Shown piece after piece: positions 38,138-51,998 of a stretch of DNA of 64,000 bases. Both the position numbers and the translations under genes were made by a program. The notes beneath the pieces are model-generated. The model saw nothing but the letters and a program-made list of their open reading frames with translations. It did not search any database and was not told the DNA's origin. Numbering within the stretch: position 1 is the stretch's first letter; the number at the start of each line of letters is the position of its first letter. The stretch is from Halichondria panicea (taxonomy: Eukaryota > Porifera > Demospongiae > Suberitida > Halichondriidae): positions 5,337,047 through 5,401,046 of the forward strand of contig NC_087388.1 in NCBI RefSeq assembly GCF_963675165.1, written 5' to 3'.

Positions 38138-38760
38138 GTGTGGGTGCGGGGTGAACTAGTAGATTGTCTATAGACTATCTGGAAGCGTCTATCCACTTTC
38201 AGTTTGTTCCAACTCGCTATTGTGTGGGAAGAATGAGTTTTTTAAATAGTTAGTTCTTGTGAAGGGTTTTAAGAGCTGCATGGGGTTTCTATAATGGTTT
38301 GGGTAAGCAGAATTTGCCAGTTCAGGTTTGGTTGGGTACTTAACCTTGTCAAATAAAATATTGAATAGAGGCATAGCTTTGCCATTTTTCTTCTGCTAGC
38401 CATGGTAGGTATGTCACAGTATATATAGTCAAGTAGCTCATTGTAATTAAAGCGCCATGATTTGGTGCAGACTCTGAGGGCAAACTTTTGGACATCCTCT
38501 ATTGCCTTGATGTCTTTGGCAAGAAAAGGATCCCACACAGGACTGGCATACTCCATGTGTGGTCGAATCAGTAATTTATGTAGTTTGCTGAGTGTAAAGG
38601 GGCTTTGAGAATTTGTAAAAGTTCCTGTAGAGTATATAATCCTACTAACTTGCGACTTTTATTGCAAATTATATTTGTGTGATAGGACCATGTGAGATCA
38701 GATGAGAAGTTTAATGATTGCGGAAAGTTTGAATTTTTGAGCAAGCTGTTCACCATCGAC
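38138..38760 (-). pseudogene. 3' end of a non-LTR retrotransposon (LINE), broken
   Basis: The minus strand encodes the C-terminal part of a non-LTR reverse transcriptase protein. A first segment contains SDLTWSYHTNIICNKSRKLV, and after a frame change a second begins MEYASPVWDPFLAKDIKAIE. Both are hallmark motifs downstream of the RT catalytic core in jockey/CR1/L2-type elements. The two lie in different frames, stops follow near 38189, and the catalytic core is absent, so this is a dead 5'-truncated copy. Its last 60 or so bases recur in intron 9 of RTK-C and RTK-D. Confidence 0.75.
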
Positions 38761-39583
38761 GTAGCAAGCTAAAAATTGGTTGAACAATTAAGAAGGATCT
38801 GAATAACAACATATTCAAGGTAAATGCCATGCAAATGAATAGTGTTTGCAAAGCAGTTGCACAAACTTTGACATAAATACACAACTTGGGAACACATCAT
38901 GAATGACTTCAAGCCTTCTAGCTTGCTGCTAAGCATGCACATACATCAGATGCACTAGTAATAAGTTGATTCTACTTTAGGCAGTCACTGGTTCCTTTCA
39001 CATCTGGAGATATGCAGCCATGAGTTCCACCAACCACATGCAGAGACTATTCAGAATGAGCTATCTTTGAATTTTTGCGCAAGCTGTTCACACTATCTCA
39101 ATCAAGTCCAAACTTGCTGAGTCAATTTGTCTCCTAGTAACAAGTTCTAGTTCAGTAAATGGTCTGTGTTATGAGCTTTGAAAATTCAGAAAAAATCACC
39201 CTTCACTACAATCATGGATGCTACAATCTGAGAGTTGTTGGTGTCATCATTATTAGCGATGTCAGACCGGATTTTCATTTGCTATTTCTAACTCCTATGT
39301 ATTACTATCTCTTTTGAACACTCCAGGCAAACCAGAAAAACTTTACTGCACTGGATTTGGTCAAGCGAATGCAGAGATACAGCGTTTTGAAGAACACTAG
39401 TCAGGAAAAAATTCTTACAAAAATTTACGGCATTTTAATGTACTTGAGCGGGACTTATGAAATGCTGCTGAACCACTTGGACTATTCAAAAAAGTATGAA
39501 ATGGACACTCAGGACTCATTGTAACAATTTCAATTTTGAATAAAGTTTATAATGTTTCTGTAATGTATATCTTTATGATGTCC
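38761..39583. other. Intergenic DNA between LINE remnant and next element
   Basis: A 25-bp direct repeat (TTTGAATTTTTG then GCAAGCTGTTCAC) occurs near 38727-38753 and 39067-39091, suggesting a duplicated or inserted segment between them. No conserved coding region is seen. Confidence 0.4.
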
Positions 39584-40949
39584 CTATAAAGGAGGGAAGG
39601 ATTGGCAACGGAAGTGGTTCACGTGATCATTTTACATGTGTTTCTGCTGTTTTGTAATGAAACCATCCGTGACTCGCCTGTTTTCCTGCCAGAATGCCCG
39701 CGAAAAGCAGAAAAAGTCTCTTGTGGTCTTCCTTTAGTGCCTCATGACCTCTCATGGTGTTACACTGATGTTGTGCTTTATTTAGAGTTAGATTATCTTG
39801 CCAGTTTGTAAAACTAAAAAAACAAAGACTTTTTACTACAGAAAAACTACAATTTTACAAGGTTTGATCCCTTTTTAAGAAACAGTACTCATCCATATTA
39901 CTATTCTTCAAGTTTTCCTGGTTGTATGCTACTGAAAGGCAAAAATCGCCTATTCATACCATTTAGAATGTGTTGTAGTGTTGCGTATGGCTTATTTCAT
40001 CTGACGTTTTATGCTCCCTTTTTAAGAAACACACATGCTTTTAAAATTATACTGACTTCATGAGAGTGTTTATCAATGTCAGGTCCATCAACTGGCACAG
40101 GTTTTGTGCTTTAAATTTTTGTCAGTTGCAGAAAATATGACTGGAGGTGTAAGGCCTGATTATCGGCTTATAATATAGTAAGAAACAGAACTGGGATAGA
40201 AAGCTCCAGGTCAGTGCCACAGTGTTTTACTAACTCATTCATATGCCCCCCCCTCCCCACATACACAGTCATACTATTAGATCTTCATCGTACTATCAGT
40301 ATGCTGGAAGAAATTTATGAAGCTGAAGAAGGAAGAGTTGATTGACTATTTTGGGCTACATATTAAAAAACGAAATGAAAGACTTTGTTACATGCAAAAG
40401 ACCTGTACAGTTGTATAGCACCAGCTCTACCTCATGCAGTAGCAGCAGTAGCAGTTCATTATGCAGCTTATTATGGCAGTTTAACTTTATATGACTTGTG
40501 AAATGTTGATAATTTATTAAAATTTGGTATTAATAAAATGTCGTACAGAACATGTTACAGAGAATATTGATAATGGCTACAGTACTATCAGTCTATCTAT
40601 GTTATCTAGTTCTTGTGCATACAAGCCCAGAGCTTGTATCAAATGTGAGAATGGACATGAACACAAGCAGTATTGTCTAAGTATTAAAGTGTTGTTTCTG
40701 AGCTTCTCTCTTTCTTGTTGACTTTGAGAATCCCTCTCAGTATTTAACATGAGGCAGATTCTTGGGATATCAACTTGCATCTGTCATCAATGACTTCTTT
40801 CAGAGTTAATAATGACTTGTTCTCTCTGTTATTTTTATTGCCATAGTTTGGAGGCAACAAAAGTAGAGGCAAAGTGATGCATTCCAATGACGTAGCGTGT
40901 CACGGATAGCTTCAAATTTTCTACCGTTGCCAATCCTCCCCTTCCTATA
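39584..40949. mobile_element. 1.37-kb inverted-repeat element upstream of RTK-D
   Basis: The left end (TATAAAGGAGGGAAGGATTG, then GCAACGG) and the right end (CCGTTGCCAATCCTCCCCTT, then CCTATA) are inverse complements with a few mismatches over about 27 bp. Open frames inside are short and unlike known transposases, so it is probably non-autonomous. Confidence 0.6.
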
Positions 40950-40984
40950 TCTTTGGCCGGACAGATAGCCACTTAGAGACAATT

Positions 40985-41007
40985 AAATCGGCCTGGGAAC
41001 AAGGCTA
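40985..41007. repeat. Solo TAGCCTCGA-family end upstream of RTK-D
   Basis: AAATCGGCCTGGGAACAAGG followed by CTA resembles the right terminus of the TAGCCTCGA elements (GGCCTGGGATCGAGGCTA). It is 68 bases before the RTK-D ATG. Short match, so only moderate support. Confidence 0.4.
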
Positions 41008-41075
41008 ATCTAACACTGCAGCTATTTAGAATTAGCAATGCATGCTAGAATAGAGTAAAACTAAGAAGTAGAGCT

Positions 41076-44000
41076 ATGTTATTGTCACTCTTATTTTTGT
41101 TTTTGCTGCAAAGAGCAGCTCATTCTCAATATTTCTCCTATGATTATGCTGAAACTTACCCGGACCCAGGACTGCAAGTGGACTCCACTGGGAGAACATT
41201 CCTTGCTGCAGACAACTACCTGTATAGACTGAATGCTCAGCTAATACAAGAGGAGAGAGTTGATCTAGGAGATACTGTCATTGACGAAGGACTTTCCCTG
41301 AGCTCTACTGGGATGTTGGTGGTGTGTTTAAATGATCTCTCTTGCTCTGTCTACAATGCAAGTAACCTCATTGCTGGTCCTATCAGGAGTGTCAGTAATG
41401 CTATAGGAAGTTTGGAAGTAGCTATCATTGCGTCAAGAGACACTTTCTACACTGGAGAATACAAATTGAATTATGGGATGGTACTGAAACAATTCGGAGA
41501 AGGTTTCAATAGATCGTCTGACAACAATCCATCAGGCGAACTCAATGAATTTGTTATAGAAGTTATTAACTTTTCACGAGACTTCTATGCATATGGTGGT
41601 TTTGTGAGTGGTGGATTTGCCTATTACGTTGTCGTCGACTCTGATCCTATTAGTGCACGAGCTATAAGACTGTTACGTATTTGCAACATGCCTGGTTGTG
41701 GAGGCCCAAGTACCTGTGGAGTGACTGCTTTGTATGAACTGGGAATCAATTGTGGCTTTTATACGATCAATGGAGAAACTCATGTGTGTGCAGTGTCATT
41801 AGTGGAGGACTTCAGTGGGATATCTGGACCCACTGCTGTTATAAATCTTTGCCACGGTGGTACTAACTCTATTTGTGTGGTCAATATCACTGCTGTCAAT
41901 GAAGCTATGGACGCTAAATATGACTCTTGTATTGTGTCACGGACTGTTGGAGAAAAAGTTGGCTTACCATGGAGAACAGGCTCAGATAACTGCGATACTC
42001 TGCCTCAGCCTCAGGTTTGTATTGCCTATACTTGCATACTCCTATAACATAGAAATCACATAATATATTTTCCAGGAAACAAGGAACAGATGTGACACAC
42101 CCAGTCCAGTCGGCCTTCTTATCCCAAATGGTGGTATTGACATAATAGCACCAGTTCGTATCGACTTTGGAGAGAGTTTTATCTCCATAGCTTCAGTAGC
42201 TGTGAAAGTGGAGCATTTTTCCTTTGTGTTTGTGGCAACTGATGAGCCCATTATAAGAGGAGTAAGTGCAGTTCTGTTGAGTCAGCTATATATTGTGTAT
42301 AATCATGGTATTGTTTGTCATTGTCACAGTACGATGTCAGTGGTACATCGACTCTGGGCCCCGATAGTGCATTCTACAATCAGCAATTGGCCTCTCGTGT
42401 ATTACATTTGTCATGGCACGAGGGTCTAAACTACATCACAGCAGCCACTAGAAACTCTGTGAGTTAAAGTTTGCATGTATGTCCTACCCTATCCATCTGC
42501 CTCCCCTCTGTCCTCTGTTAGGTGTTCCAAATACCGATTGAAGAGTGCTTCCAGCGTTTAGACTGTACTAGTTGTACCAGTGACCTCAACCCGCTGTGTG
42601 GGTGGTGTGTGGTGGAGAAAAAGTGCTCTCGTCAGACGCAGTGTCAGAACTCCAGTATTTCTAGTAGATGGACACAGGACAATGCCAACTGTTTTACTGC
42701 TGCTACTGTGGAGCCTATGCAACTTGTGCTTGACCCTGAGATTCTTGCCACTGAGGTAAGACTTGTGTGTATATAGTTGTGTCTGATATCATATAAACGA
42801 CCCCCCACAGCTCACAGTGACCCTGACCTCTCCCGGCCTGCCTAACCTCCTTCCTGGAGAGAGCTTCTACTGTCATCTGGCGGACAGTGAAGGACGTTTC
42901 CCACCCATCATAGTACCAGCTGTTGAGGTCACCCCAGGAACAGTGTTCAGTTGTGATATTGAAGGACTGGTACCTGACTACCCTGGAGTGACTGCAACCA
43001 TCAACCTGGGCTTTCAGAGCTCCCTGTTCAATGAGCCATTTGATATCACCAACCAAGCGCTTACCATCTACAGGTGCTCAGCAGGAGAAAGGTATCCACA
43101 TACATGTATATTAAATACAAATTAGTTTTCTAGTATAATTATAAGCTCATAAATACAACTCCCACAAATAAATGATTGAAGATTATCACAATATAAATTG
43201 TAGTTTGTCTGCAATGTGTAGCCAGGCTGAGTTTTCGCTTTATAATTATCGGATGGAAAAATAACCTGGGACAATGCCAACTGTTTCACAAATAACCTAC
43301 ACAGGCGTGTCTATATAGCGATATAGTAAACTGTGTAGTAAAACAAATGCATGTACACTAAAAACATTAAAAAGTGTGACAACTTAATTAGTGTGCTCAA
43401 CACATTTAAGAACATTGTCTATATAGAGAAAATACGATAATTATGTCTTTATGACACCGTTGTATACAGCTGTAAGAATTGTCTTGGGATAAATAATCCG
43501 TGTGGATGGTGTAACCTCAACAAGCAATGCAGTGGAACATCAGCTCCTTGCAGGAATGTATCTCACTTCCTACAGGTGAGCTCAGTGACATGATGATGAC
43601 CTGTATATACGTCCCTCTGTACAGGTGTTTGCAGGCAACGACTTCACTGCCGAGTGCCCCTTGTTGGACACGCCCCCCTCTGGTGGGTACACTCAACCAG
43701 TAAGGGTGGCCCAGGACCTTCGACTGACCACCAGGAACCTCATCTCCCCTGTAAGTAACATGACCTGTATCTGATTGTTCCATAGTTTCCCTCACCATAT
43801 AGACAGATGGCTTTGAGTACTATTGTGTTGTGAATGGAGTTAGTCTGACAGCTCAGTATGAGAACGAGAGCTCCATCCTGTGTACAGTGGGCAGTGGACA
43901 AGTGAGTATTTTATGTGATTGAATTATCCAGTGGAATGAAGAGGATCGCTTGTACTGTTAGTCACAATAAATACTTGCATGTATTACGTGCCTGACTAAC

Positions 44001-47000
44001 ATGTACACGAATGTTCCAAGTTCCACTGTACATGTGCTAATGCGCCTCGGCATGTTTTACTTCGCTCCAGAATGTTAGAGTGTATAGAATAGGACATTAG
44101 TTTGTAAAGTAATGCATATTTTTTTTAAATAAGTGTTCTATATAATAATATTCAAAAAACAAATTAGAGCAAGAGTATAATACAGTGTTATGAAAGAGGA
44201 GCTTAGTCTCATTGAATGGCTGCTGCATGTTTCTGACATCAAGCTAAGATAACAATGGCTAGAAGAAGCTATTAGTTTTTGTTGCATCGTTAAATAGTTA
44301 CAGCTGGAACAGACACAAACACAATCAGTATTAAATAATGCACACAGTCATGTACTTGTCCTAATTAAATAATAGCATGCAAGTATAATTGAATTAACAT
44401 ACTGAAAATTTGTAGTTCGGCACACTTTCTCCTGGTGTTGGAAGTTTCCTTGTGGTTGTTATGGTAACCTGGACGGGGAATGATATCAACCAAACACTGA
44501 GCAACACCATGTCAGGTATACCATTATAAAATTATCTGCCAACCATGAATAATGTGGATAGCTAGACGCTTCCAGATAGTCTAGACAATCTACTAGTTCA
44601 CCCCACACCCACACACACAGTGACGTTGTATGATTGTCGTGACTTGGCCAGTGGATATTTGGAATGTATTGCAGTCAGAATGGGGTCAGAGTTCGCATGT
44701 GGGTGGTGTGGAGGTAGTTGTGAGGTGAGGCAAGAGTGCTCCAATACTTTCATTACTGAGGCGGACAATCCTCCTGCCCCTGTCATCAACTCATTCACTC
44801 CAATGTCGGGTAAGAATGCAGTGAGCGTAATATACGTACCTATCATTATGCGTACATACAGCATGTGATTGTCATATGTATAGTGTATAGATCTATCATA
44901 CTTGCATTACTAAGCTTTTTCCTTCATGAGCTTAGTAGTAAGTATGTTTAACTCACTATTGATCGAGGACATACAAAATCATATACTCAATCCTCAGGAC
45001 CAGTTGAGGGTGGTACAGCAATCACTTTGAGGGGTACTGACTTCGGAGGAACTTTTGTCGACGTTCAGAACTCCATTCTTACATTAGGAGGCGTGGCTTG
45101 CACTCCCCTCATCACTGGTTACATACCATGGCACCAGTTTGTCTGTGAGACCACACATTTTTTAACAGAAGGGTCAAAAGACTTCTCTCTGACCATTGAC
45201 TCTAGAGTAGCATTTGTAAACGGTGGCTCCTTCACTACGGTGGATCCTACTGTCAGCAGTGTGTCTCCGACCTTTGGACCCATGGCCGGGGGAACTAAAG
45301 TAGTTGTGAGGGGGTCTGCACTGAACGTGGGTAACCAGGAGGACACTAGAGTCTCTCTAGAGGTCAGCGAGTCAAACTACGTCTGCAAAATATCGTGAGT
45401 GATACTCTATATAACACAAAGCTCAAACTTTTTTCTGCAGATCTATCGAGTCTCAAGAGATTTGTTGCAGTACCTCAGCAGCAAACCTCACCTCCACTGC
45501 TTTGGTGGTGGTTTCCATTGATGCTGCCAGAGTCAGCAATCCAGGAGTGGTCTTCAGTTATCGTAACAATCCTAATGTGACTGCTGTGTTTCCTAGCAAC
45601 ACCATTCCTAGTGGAGGCATCACACTGACCTTTACTGGACTGGACTTGGACGTAGTACAGCAGCATGTGTTGGAGGTATACCAGCCAATGGGGGATCCTC
45701 TGGTAAGCTGCCGTATATATATCAGTGGCGTGTACAATGGGGGGCTTTGGGGGCTTGAGCACCCCCCTGTCCTCCCAGACAACCATGAAACTAATCCTAT
45801 CACTCAGTAGCTAGCTAGCTAGCTAACTGTGCAGCTCTATCTCATTGACAACGATCAAGTCATGACCACGCCCAATTGAGCATGCGCAATCAGTATTGCC
45901 ATTTGTTATGTAATGCATAATAGCTGATCAAGATCCTCTGCACTCTCCCAGTCACCTCTTGCTCCACTGAGAGATACTGAGAAGCAATGACTAACACTAG
46001 AATGACTGGACATCCCCATTGCAGTGATTGACCATTTTGCTAGGATGTACCCCAGGAGAATAGTGCATGGAGATCCTACAAGATGACTGACACATAATTA
46101 TGTCTTATTATCACGCTATGCATGTATTAGATCCCATTTGAGTGTATTTAGCAGGAAACTATGAGCTATAGTACCGGTACTATAGATTGCTCTGGGCTAC
46201 AAACTGCAACATTATACATTGTATTGTCATTTACAAGAATATACACATGTAATAACATAAAAATTACTGTAGCTAGATGCTTTGTCTAGTATCATAGTAA
46301 CAGAACTAGAATAGAAGAGAGAAGCTTTAGAAGAGAATAGTAGGAGCCGCTCTTTTCTTTGGCAGTGTGCTGTACTTTTTTGCTGCAAGGCTGCATGGGG
46401 GAGGAGCTGGATGTATGAAAGATGCGCCGAAATAAATGCGGGGGCGTAAAATCGCGCTCGCTATGCGCACCCAATTTTTTCTGTACTCTTGAGCACCCTC
46501 CTGCTTCAATCTCTAGAAACGCCCCTGTATATAGCCGGTAATTTCGATGGTCAAACTTTTTGATTGACATTTTTACAGAGAACGACGCCCCACGTACTTG
46601 TGTCGAATATGTTGTGTCGTTATTGTGTCCCTCCCCTACAGAGGAGCAACTGCAGTGTTGTGGACAATACGACCATCATATGCTTGACTCCTAGTCTGAC
46701 AACAACCTCACTCACCCCATTGGACTATGCCCTACTGTTTGATGATGTCCCACTCATTACACAAGCACACCTCCTCATCAGTGTCCAATCAGATCCTTCT
46801 CAATTTAGACTAGATAGTTTTCAAGAGGTCACCAGTGGCACAGAGACGCTCATACGCATTGTGGTATGTATTATTAGCTAGTACACTGACTATACTGTTA
46901 TCGTGTGTGTATATATATCCATGCAGGGTGATAATCTTGACTCAGTAGAGACCAGTGAGATAAGAGTGATCGTGGGAGGGGAGGAGTGTACTACGACAAG

Positions 47001-50000
47001 TAGTTTAAGAGGAAACGAAATCATCTGTATCGCCCCCTTGGAGCCCCCGGGAGGAGAAAACTCAGCCATCATTCAAGTGAGTGACTATTAAACTGCATAT
47101 TAGCTATATATTGTGCCTTCAGGTGAACGTTGGGAGCAACATCTCTCAAGTATTGGACCAGCAACTGACTTACACAAGTCCTGTGGCTGCTGCAGTTCCA
47201 CTGGAGATCATCATCCCGAGTGTTTTGGGGGTTATTGTGATGATCGTGTGTGTAATGCTGACCATTTTTGTCTGTGTCTATCTGAACTCTCGGAGGAAGA
47301 CCGTGTCAATTGCTATGCATGAGCAGCAGATGATGGAAATCGTGGCTAATACGTAATAATTAGTGTGTAGTCCGTAGCTGTTCAATTATCTTATTCATTT
47401 ACAGGAGAACACAGGAGGACATATTTCCTATGGATGGCAATACAGCACTCATTAGTAAGTTAAGTTCTATATTATAGTTTGCACTGATAATTATATTCAC
47501 TGACCCACAGAATCAGAACTTGTTGAGATTGCTGAGTCCATCCCAGACTCAATCAAAATTCCAGCCTCCATATTGAAGCTCTCCAATACTGCAATTGGAC
47601 AAGGTAAAGAAAGATTAATAATTTACGGAGAGTGTAACTATAATTATAATTATACAGGTGAATTTGGCGTTGTGTACAAGGGAGTCCTGACAGACTGGAA
47701 CAATGTACCTATTCAAGGGGTGGCCGTGAAGACACTGAAAGGTACGATTTCATAGCTAGCTTAATTAATATACTGTTTTCAGCGACTAACTTTATGTACT
47801 ATACATGCATGCATGGTTGTCATTCATGAATTTATTCTTTTCACTATTATTATTATACTTATAAGAGATTACAATTTCTGCAATTATAACCTCAGTTCTT
47901 CTGCAGGTCTGTTCTCATTGTCGGATGTTCAGAGCATGGTGTGTGAGGTGAACAAGATGCAGGACTTTGACCATCCTCACGTCATGTCCCTGATTGGGGT
48001 GTGTCTCGATGCTGGCCCCGGCATTGCCATAGTGATGCCATATATGGCCAACGGGAGTGTTATTGGATATCTCAAGAGAGAAAGGAGCAGCCTTGAGTTG
48101 GATGATGACTGTGAGATTGATCAGGTGTGTATAGCTTAAAATCATGGCAGTATCTAGCCTTGTCTGCATGGGTGTCTCTGCAGAGATGTGAGTGCAATCA
48201 AGGGGCTGATTAGTGTGTGTGTAGTTATAAGGGAGGACAAAGGTGCACACTATATATACACTCCCATCTTCTACCGTAGTCAGGATTATTTACCTCCAAT
48301 TTACTCTTAAACGGTTAATTTAACCAGCTTAAAAAAAGAGTATTCAATTTGAGGATTATGGAGATAGTCTCATTATATTATATTATTGATATTTTCTACA
48401 GATTTTGGAAGTGAGGAAACTGCTACTAAAGATGTGCCATCAGATAGCACTGGGAATGGCCTACTTGGCCGAGCAGAACTTTGTCCATCGCGACCTTGCG
48501 GCCAGAAACTGCATGTGAGTGAACTATCGATGACTGCATGTGTGTACAGAGAAACAAGAATTATAATTTGAAGATATATTAACTAGATCTAGCTGTTTAG
48601 GACATGAAAAGATTCCTTGTTTCTCATCAGCCATTTCCTCAATTTGCATGAGGGGAAGAGGCCAGAGGAGGATCGTCTCTGTCAAAAGGTCTTCCGAAGG
48701 ACTTTAAAATTCCACTCAACTAGCTCCACGTGAATTGGACATACTATAAAGAAAAAGTAGATGAGTGGAATTCAATTTAAGTCCTCTGGAAGCACTGGCT
48801 ATAACTGACCCTGACGATCCTCCATTGCTACGTATATCTATATACTTAGTTAATGTTGTACATTCCTATAGGCTGGACTCGGGAGGAGGTATCAGGGTGG
48901 GGGACTTTGGTCTGGCTGAGGACGTCTATGCTAGCGGCTACTTCAGACAGAACGACCGAGCCAATGTGAAGCTGCCCTACAAATGGATGGCCTTGGAGAG
49001 TCTCAACGATGCCATCTTCACAGAGAAAACTGATGTGGTCAGTCATGCAGTACAGCATACATGCATGGTATTAGCCTAAGGCAATAATTGTTGTTATAAT
49101 TATGTTGTTCATGTGCCCAGTGGTCATATGGTGTGACTGTGTGGGAGGTCTTCAATGGAGGAAAGACTCCCTACCCTGCCGTGGACCCACACTCCCTCAT
49201 CCAGCTGCTGGGAGAGGGGCAGAGACTAAAGAGACCTCTCAATGCAGCCTGTGCCATTGAGATGTGAGTGTATACCGGCCTGAGTTCAGTAAAAATTTCC
49301 AGGGTGGTATACATGATATTATATTGTATGGCAGTTTCAATGAGCTTTGTGTTCAAGCGAGCTCCTGTAAACAGGTCTGGTAATCTGGGTATACTGAGGG
49401 GAGCTATGGGCCACTGCATGTATGCCATTTGATTATTACTCCGTGCATTCGCAACACGCAGGAGAGTTAGAGTGATTAGTGTGTGTGTGGACACAAAAAT
49501 GAGCTGTTTGAGCAAACTAGACACTTTCATGGACTGCTTAAGCCTTATATATAACTGCTAATGAGACAGTATAGTTGAAAAATAATACGCTAGTTACAGT
49601 TGAATTGTAAGTGATCTTCGAAGACAAAAAAAAACACTAATCGTTGCTATAGATTCACGATCATTTCCCGTAATCATAACGTTATAGTAAGGTCATTCGA
49701 TAAAAAGTGATTGTATCTGTTTTACCGCTGCAATGAAGCTCAGCGCTGCACGGGGTGAATATGTTCTATATGAGAATCTTACACATGCAGTTCTAAACTG
49801 ATGCGTCAGTGTTGGAGGGAGGATCCAGAGGAGAGGCCAACCTTCTCACAACTGTCCTCCATTGTGGAGAGGCTACTGACATCCATTGCTGGCTACACTG
49901 AGCTCGGTATGGTGCTACTGAACCCAATTCAAGAAGCAGAGCAGCTCAGTAAGTGTATGAAAATTATAGACATACCGGTTAGTAAGCCGGCGCGCATGTG

Positions 50001-50742
50001 CCTATAGTGAAAAGAGCAGGCCTCTATGCGCCTATTATCCACATGCGCTTATAGAGATTAACCACGCCCGTGATGTTTCAATAAAGCAAATCTCCATTAT
50101 ATATAGCTAGCTCGATCGTTTATCTGCAAGGGGTCTATAGTTATATCTGACAGCAGTAACACAACTATTGGTATAGTGAAAGATACTTAACATCTATAAA
50201 GAAGTGTGCCTGGAGACCAGTTGTTGGGCAGATAACTTTGCGAAAACCATGCAGCATGCATGGGCCTTCTATCCAGGATCTTAGTCTACTAACCAGGCGC
50301 CTCTATTAGTTGATGTGCGCTTATTAACCAGATTATAAGGTAATAGCTAAAAAGATTGTACCTTAGTATGGCTATTAATGCCCACAAAGATCATCACAAT
50401 TTTTGAACACGTATACTTAGTGTACCGTATAGCGGGTAATTTTCGGGGGACAAAATATTCGTATTGAGACATTTTGTGGGTAATATTTTCGTGGCTGGAG
50501 CTTGCACTGCATGCAGGTAAAGGTAAGCAATGTCGCTTCATTCGTGGGTAAAATATTCGTGGTCCAGTGTTAAACCACGAAAACCATAAATATTTTGCAC
50601 CACAAAAATTACCCTCTATATACGGTATAATTATGCTATATAGCTTAATCATTCTTACTGCCATGCAGATTGTGATAATTTACCCACACCCACTGAAGAC
50701 GCTCATCGCTATGTAGATGGTCGACTAGATCACCCTCTATAG
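41076..50742 (+). CDS. RTK-D: complete tandem copy of RTK-C
   Basis: Exons: 41076-42014, 42076-42261, 42330-42458, 42522-42755, 42811-43091, 43470-43575, 43625-43750, 43803-43901, 44416-44515, 44621-44809, 44998-45394, 45441-45702, 46642-46863, 46927-47076, 47123-47352, 47405-47454, 47511-47603, 47658-47741, 47907-48124, 48402-48514, 48872-49037, 49121-49263, 49791-49948, 50669-50742. The CDS is 4,749 nt, 1,582 residues. Domain order and catalytic residues are as in RTK-C. The two differ by small in-frame indels (exons 1, 9, 14 and 15) and by scattered substitutions, most visibly in the Sema-like exon (for example [10 protein letters not shown] against [10 protein letters not shown]). Introns are also nearly identical, so the duplication is recent. 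Intron 12 carries an 805-bp insertion absent from RTK-C. The cytoplasmic tail is one short exon ending RLDHPL. Confidence 0.88.
45723..46527. mobile_element. 805-bp DNA element in intron 12 of RTK-D only
   Basis: It begins CAGTGGCGTGTACAATGGGG and ends AGAAACGCCCCTG, with the subterminal blocks GGGGGCTTGAGCACCCCCCT and GAGCACCCTCCTGC. TATATA flanks both sides. Intron 12 of RTK-C reads straight through the same flanks (117 nt). CAG...CTG ends suggest a hAT-type non-autonomous element. No coding region. Confidence 0.8.
50423..50628. mobile_element. TATAGCGGGTAA-type MITE in last intron of RTK-D
   Basis: TACCGTATAGCGGGTAATTT at the left, AATTACCCTCTATATACGGT at the right in inverted form. It retains both ends better than the orthologous insertion in RTK-C. 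Confidence 0.7.
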
Positions 50743-51998
50743 CATTCGAAAACAGAATGTACAAAGAAGAATTTACTGCAACAGATAATTAATCAATGCT
50801 TATACGTAGCTCATGAGGTTAAAGTCGAATTGCTGTTCCCTGCATGTACAGTATAAATGTAGTGAACTGTAACCAGCTGCTTTTAATTAGCATCATAATA
50901 GTATATACATGTATAGTATTATCGTAGCCTATTATTGTTTTTACACATGCATGCATGCAAAGTTAATCAATATCTGTCTTTAATAACAATTAATTTTGTG
51001 TAAAACTCAAATGCATAACTTGCTGACTTTACTGTGCTGTATTAACAAATTGCATCCAGGTGAGTAGACACAGACAGACAGACAGATAGACAGATAGACA
51101 GACAGACATGCAAACAGACAGACAGACAGACAGACGGACTACTATATATCCCGAGTCACCGCGGCGCAGACATGGGTTAATAACCTTATTATTTTTTTAT
51201 AGTCAAAAAATTGGAACAGTTGCATAATTATATACCATTAGCGTGTGTATAACACATAATTTTATTGTACACTAGGTTTTTAATTACATCGATTTTATAA
51301 AAGTATTAGAATATCAGTCACATTCTTTTGTAATATTAATGCTTCAGTGTACGCATGTGTAACAGCAGCATACGATAATCAATTTGTGTGCGTGTGTATC
51401 CAGCTGTGTAACTGCTCAACAATCAAATTGACAATGCATCGTAACACTATAATAATTATATAGGCTTTTGGCATTTGGGATCTTGATTGTTGGATTTGCA
51501 AAATAGCTTCGTTCTCGAGTTATGCATGGCTATGAACTTATCCGGCTCATCACAGTAGTCTGTATTATAGTTTTATTTGCCATGGAATCTCAGAATCAGG
51601 CGTAACAAATTTAAATTCTACTTAGTAATTTGCAGAGCCGCTAGCTATATTGGTAGCTGCAGGGGTGAGGAAATAGTTGCAAAGCTGCACTACCAAAATG
51701 AGTACAATCTATTATGAATTTACCGGAAAATTGACTCTGAGTCATCTTTCTTGAAAATAGTGGCCGCATAATGCGCTTGCGTTACGAGCTGGTATAAGCA
51801 AACGAATGAGCTCTGCATGAGGTATCAGTATCGTCGTCGTCTTCATTCTATTTTGTCATAAATGTATTTTTGTACTAGGTTTTCTATGCGAGTATATACG
51901 TTTTATTAGTACAGTATAGTACGTACTTGTAGTTCTGCATGTATGCATATATTGACCCTGAAGTCCATTGATCCGACTATATTTCTGTACATCTTGCG
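50743..51998. other. 3' flank of RTK-D and intergenic DNA, no gene seen
   Basis: The first 300 bases match the RTK-C 3' flank. At 51054-51230 a block rich in GACAGACAGA ends with GGGTTAATAACCTTATTATT and is the inverse of 37676-37796. Beyond 51240 nothing recognisable is seen. Confidence 0.45.

Noticed and set aside
39602..39811. 69-codon frame at the left end of the 39584-40949 element
   Set aside because: Starts at the terminal repeat, short, no recognisable domain; composition like the surrounding non-coding DNA.
46292..46570. 92-codon minus-strand frame in RTK-D intron 12
   Set aside because: Falls within and across the edge of the RTK-D-specific transposon; no similarity to known proteins was recognised.
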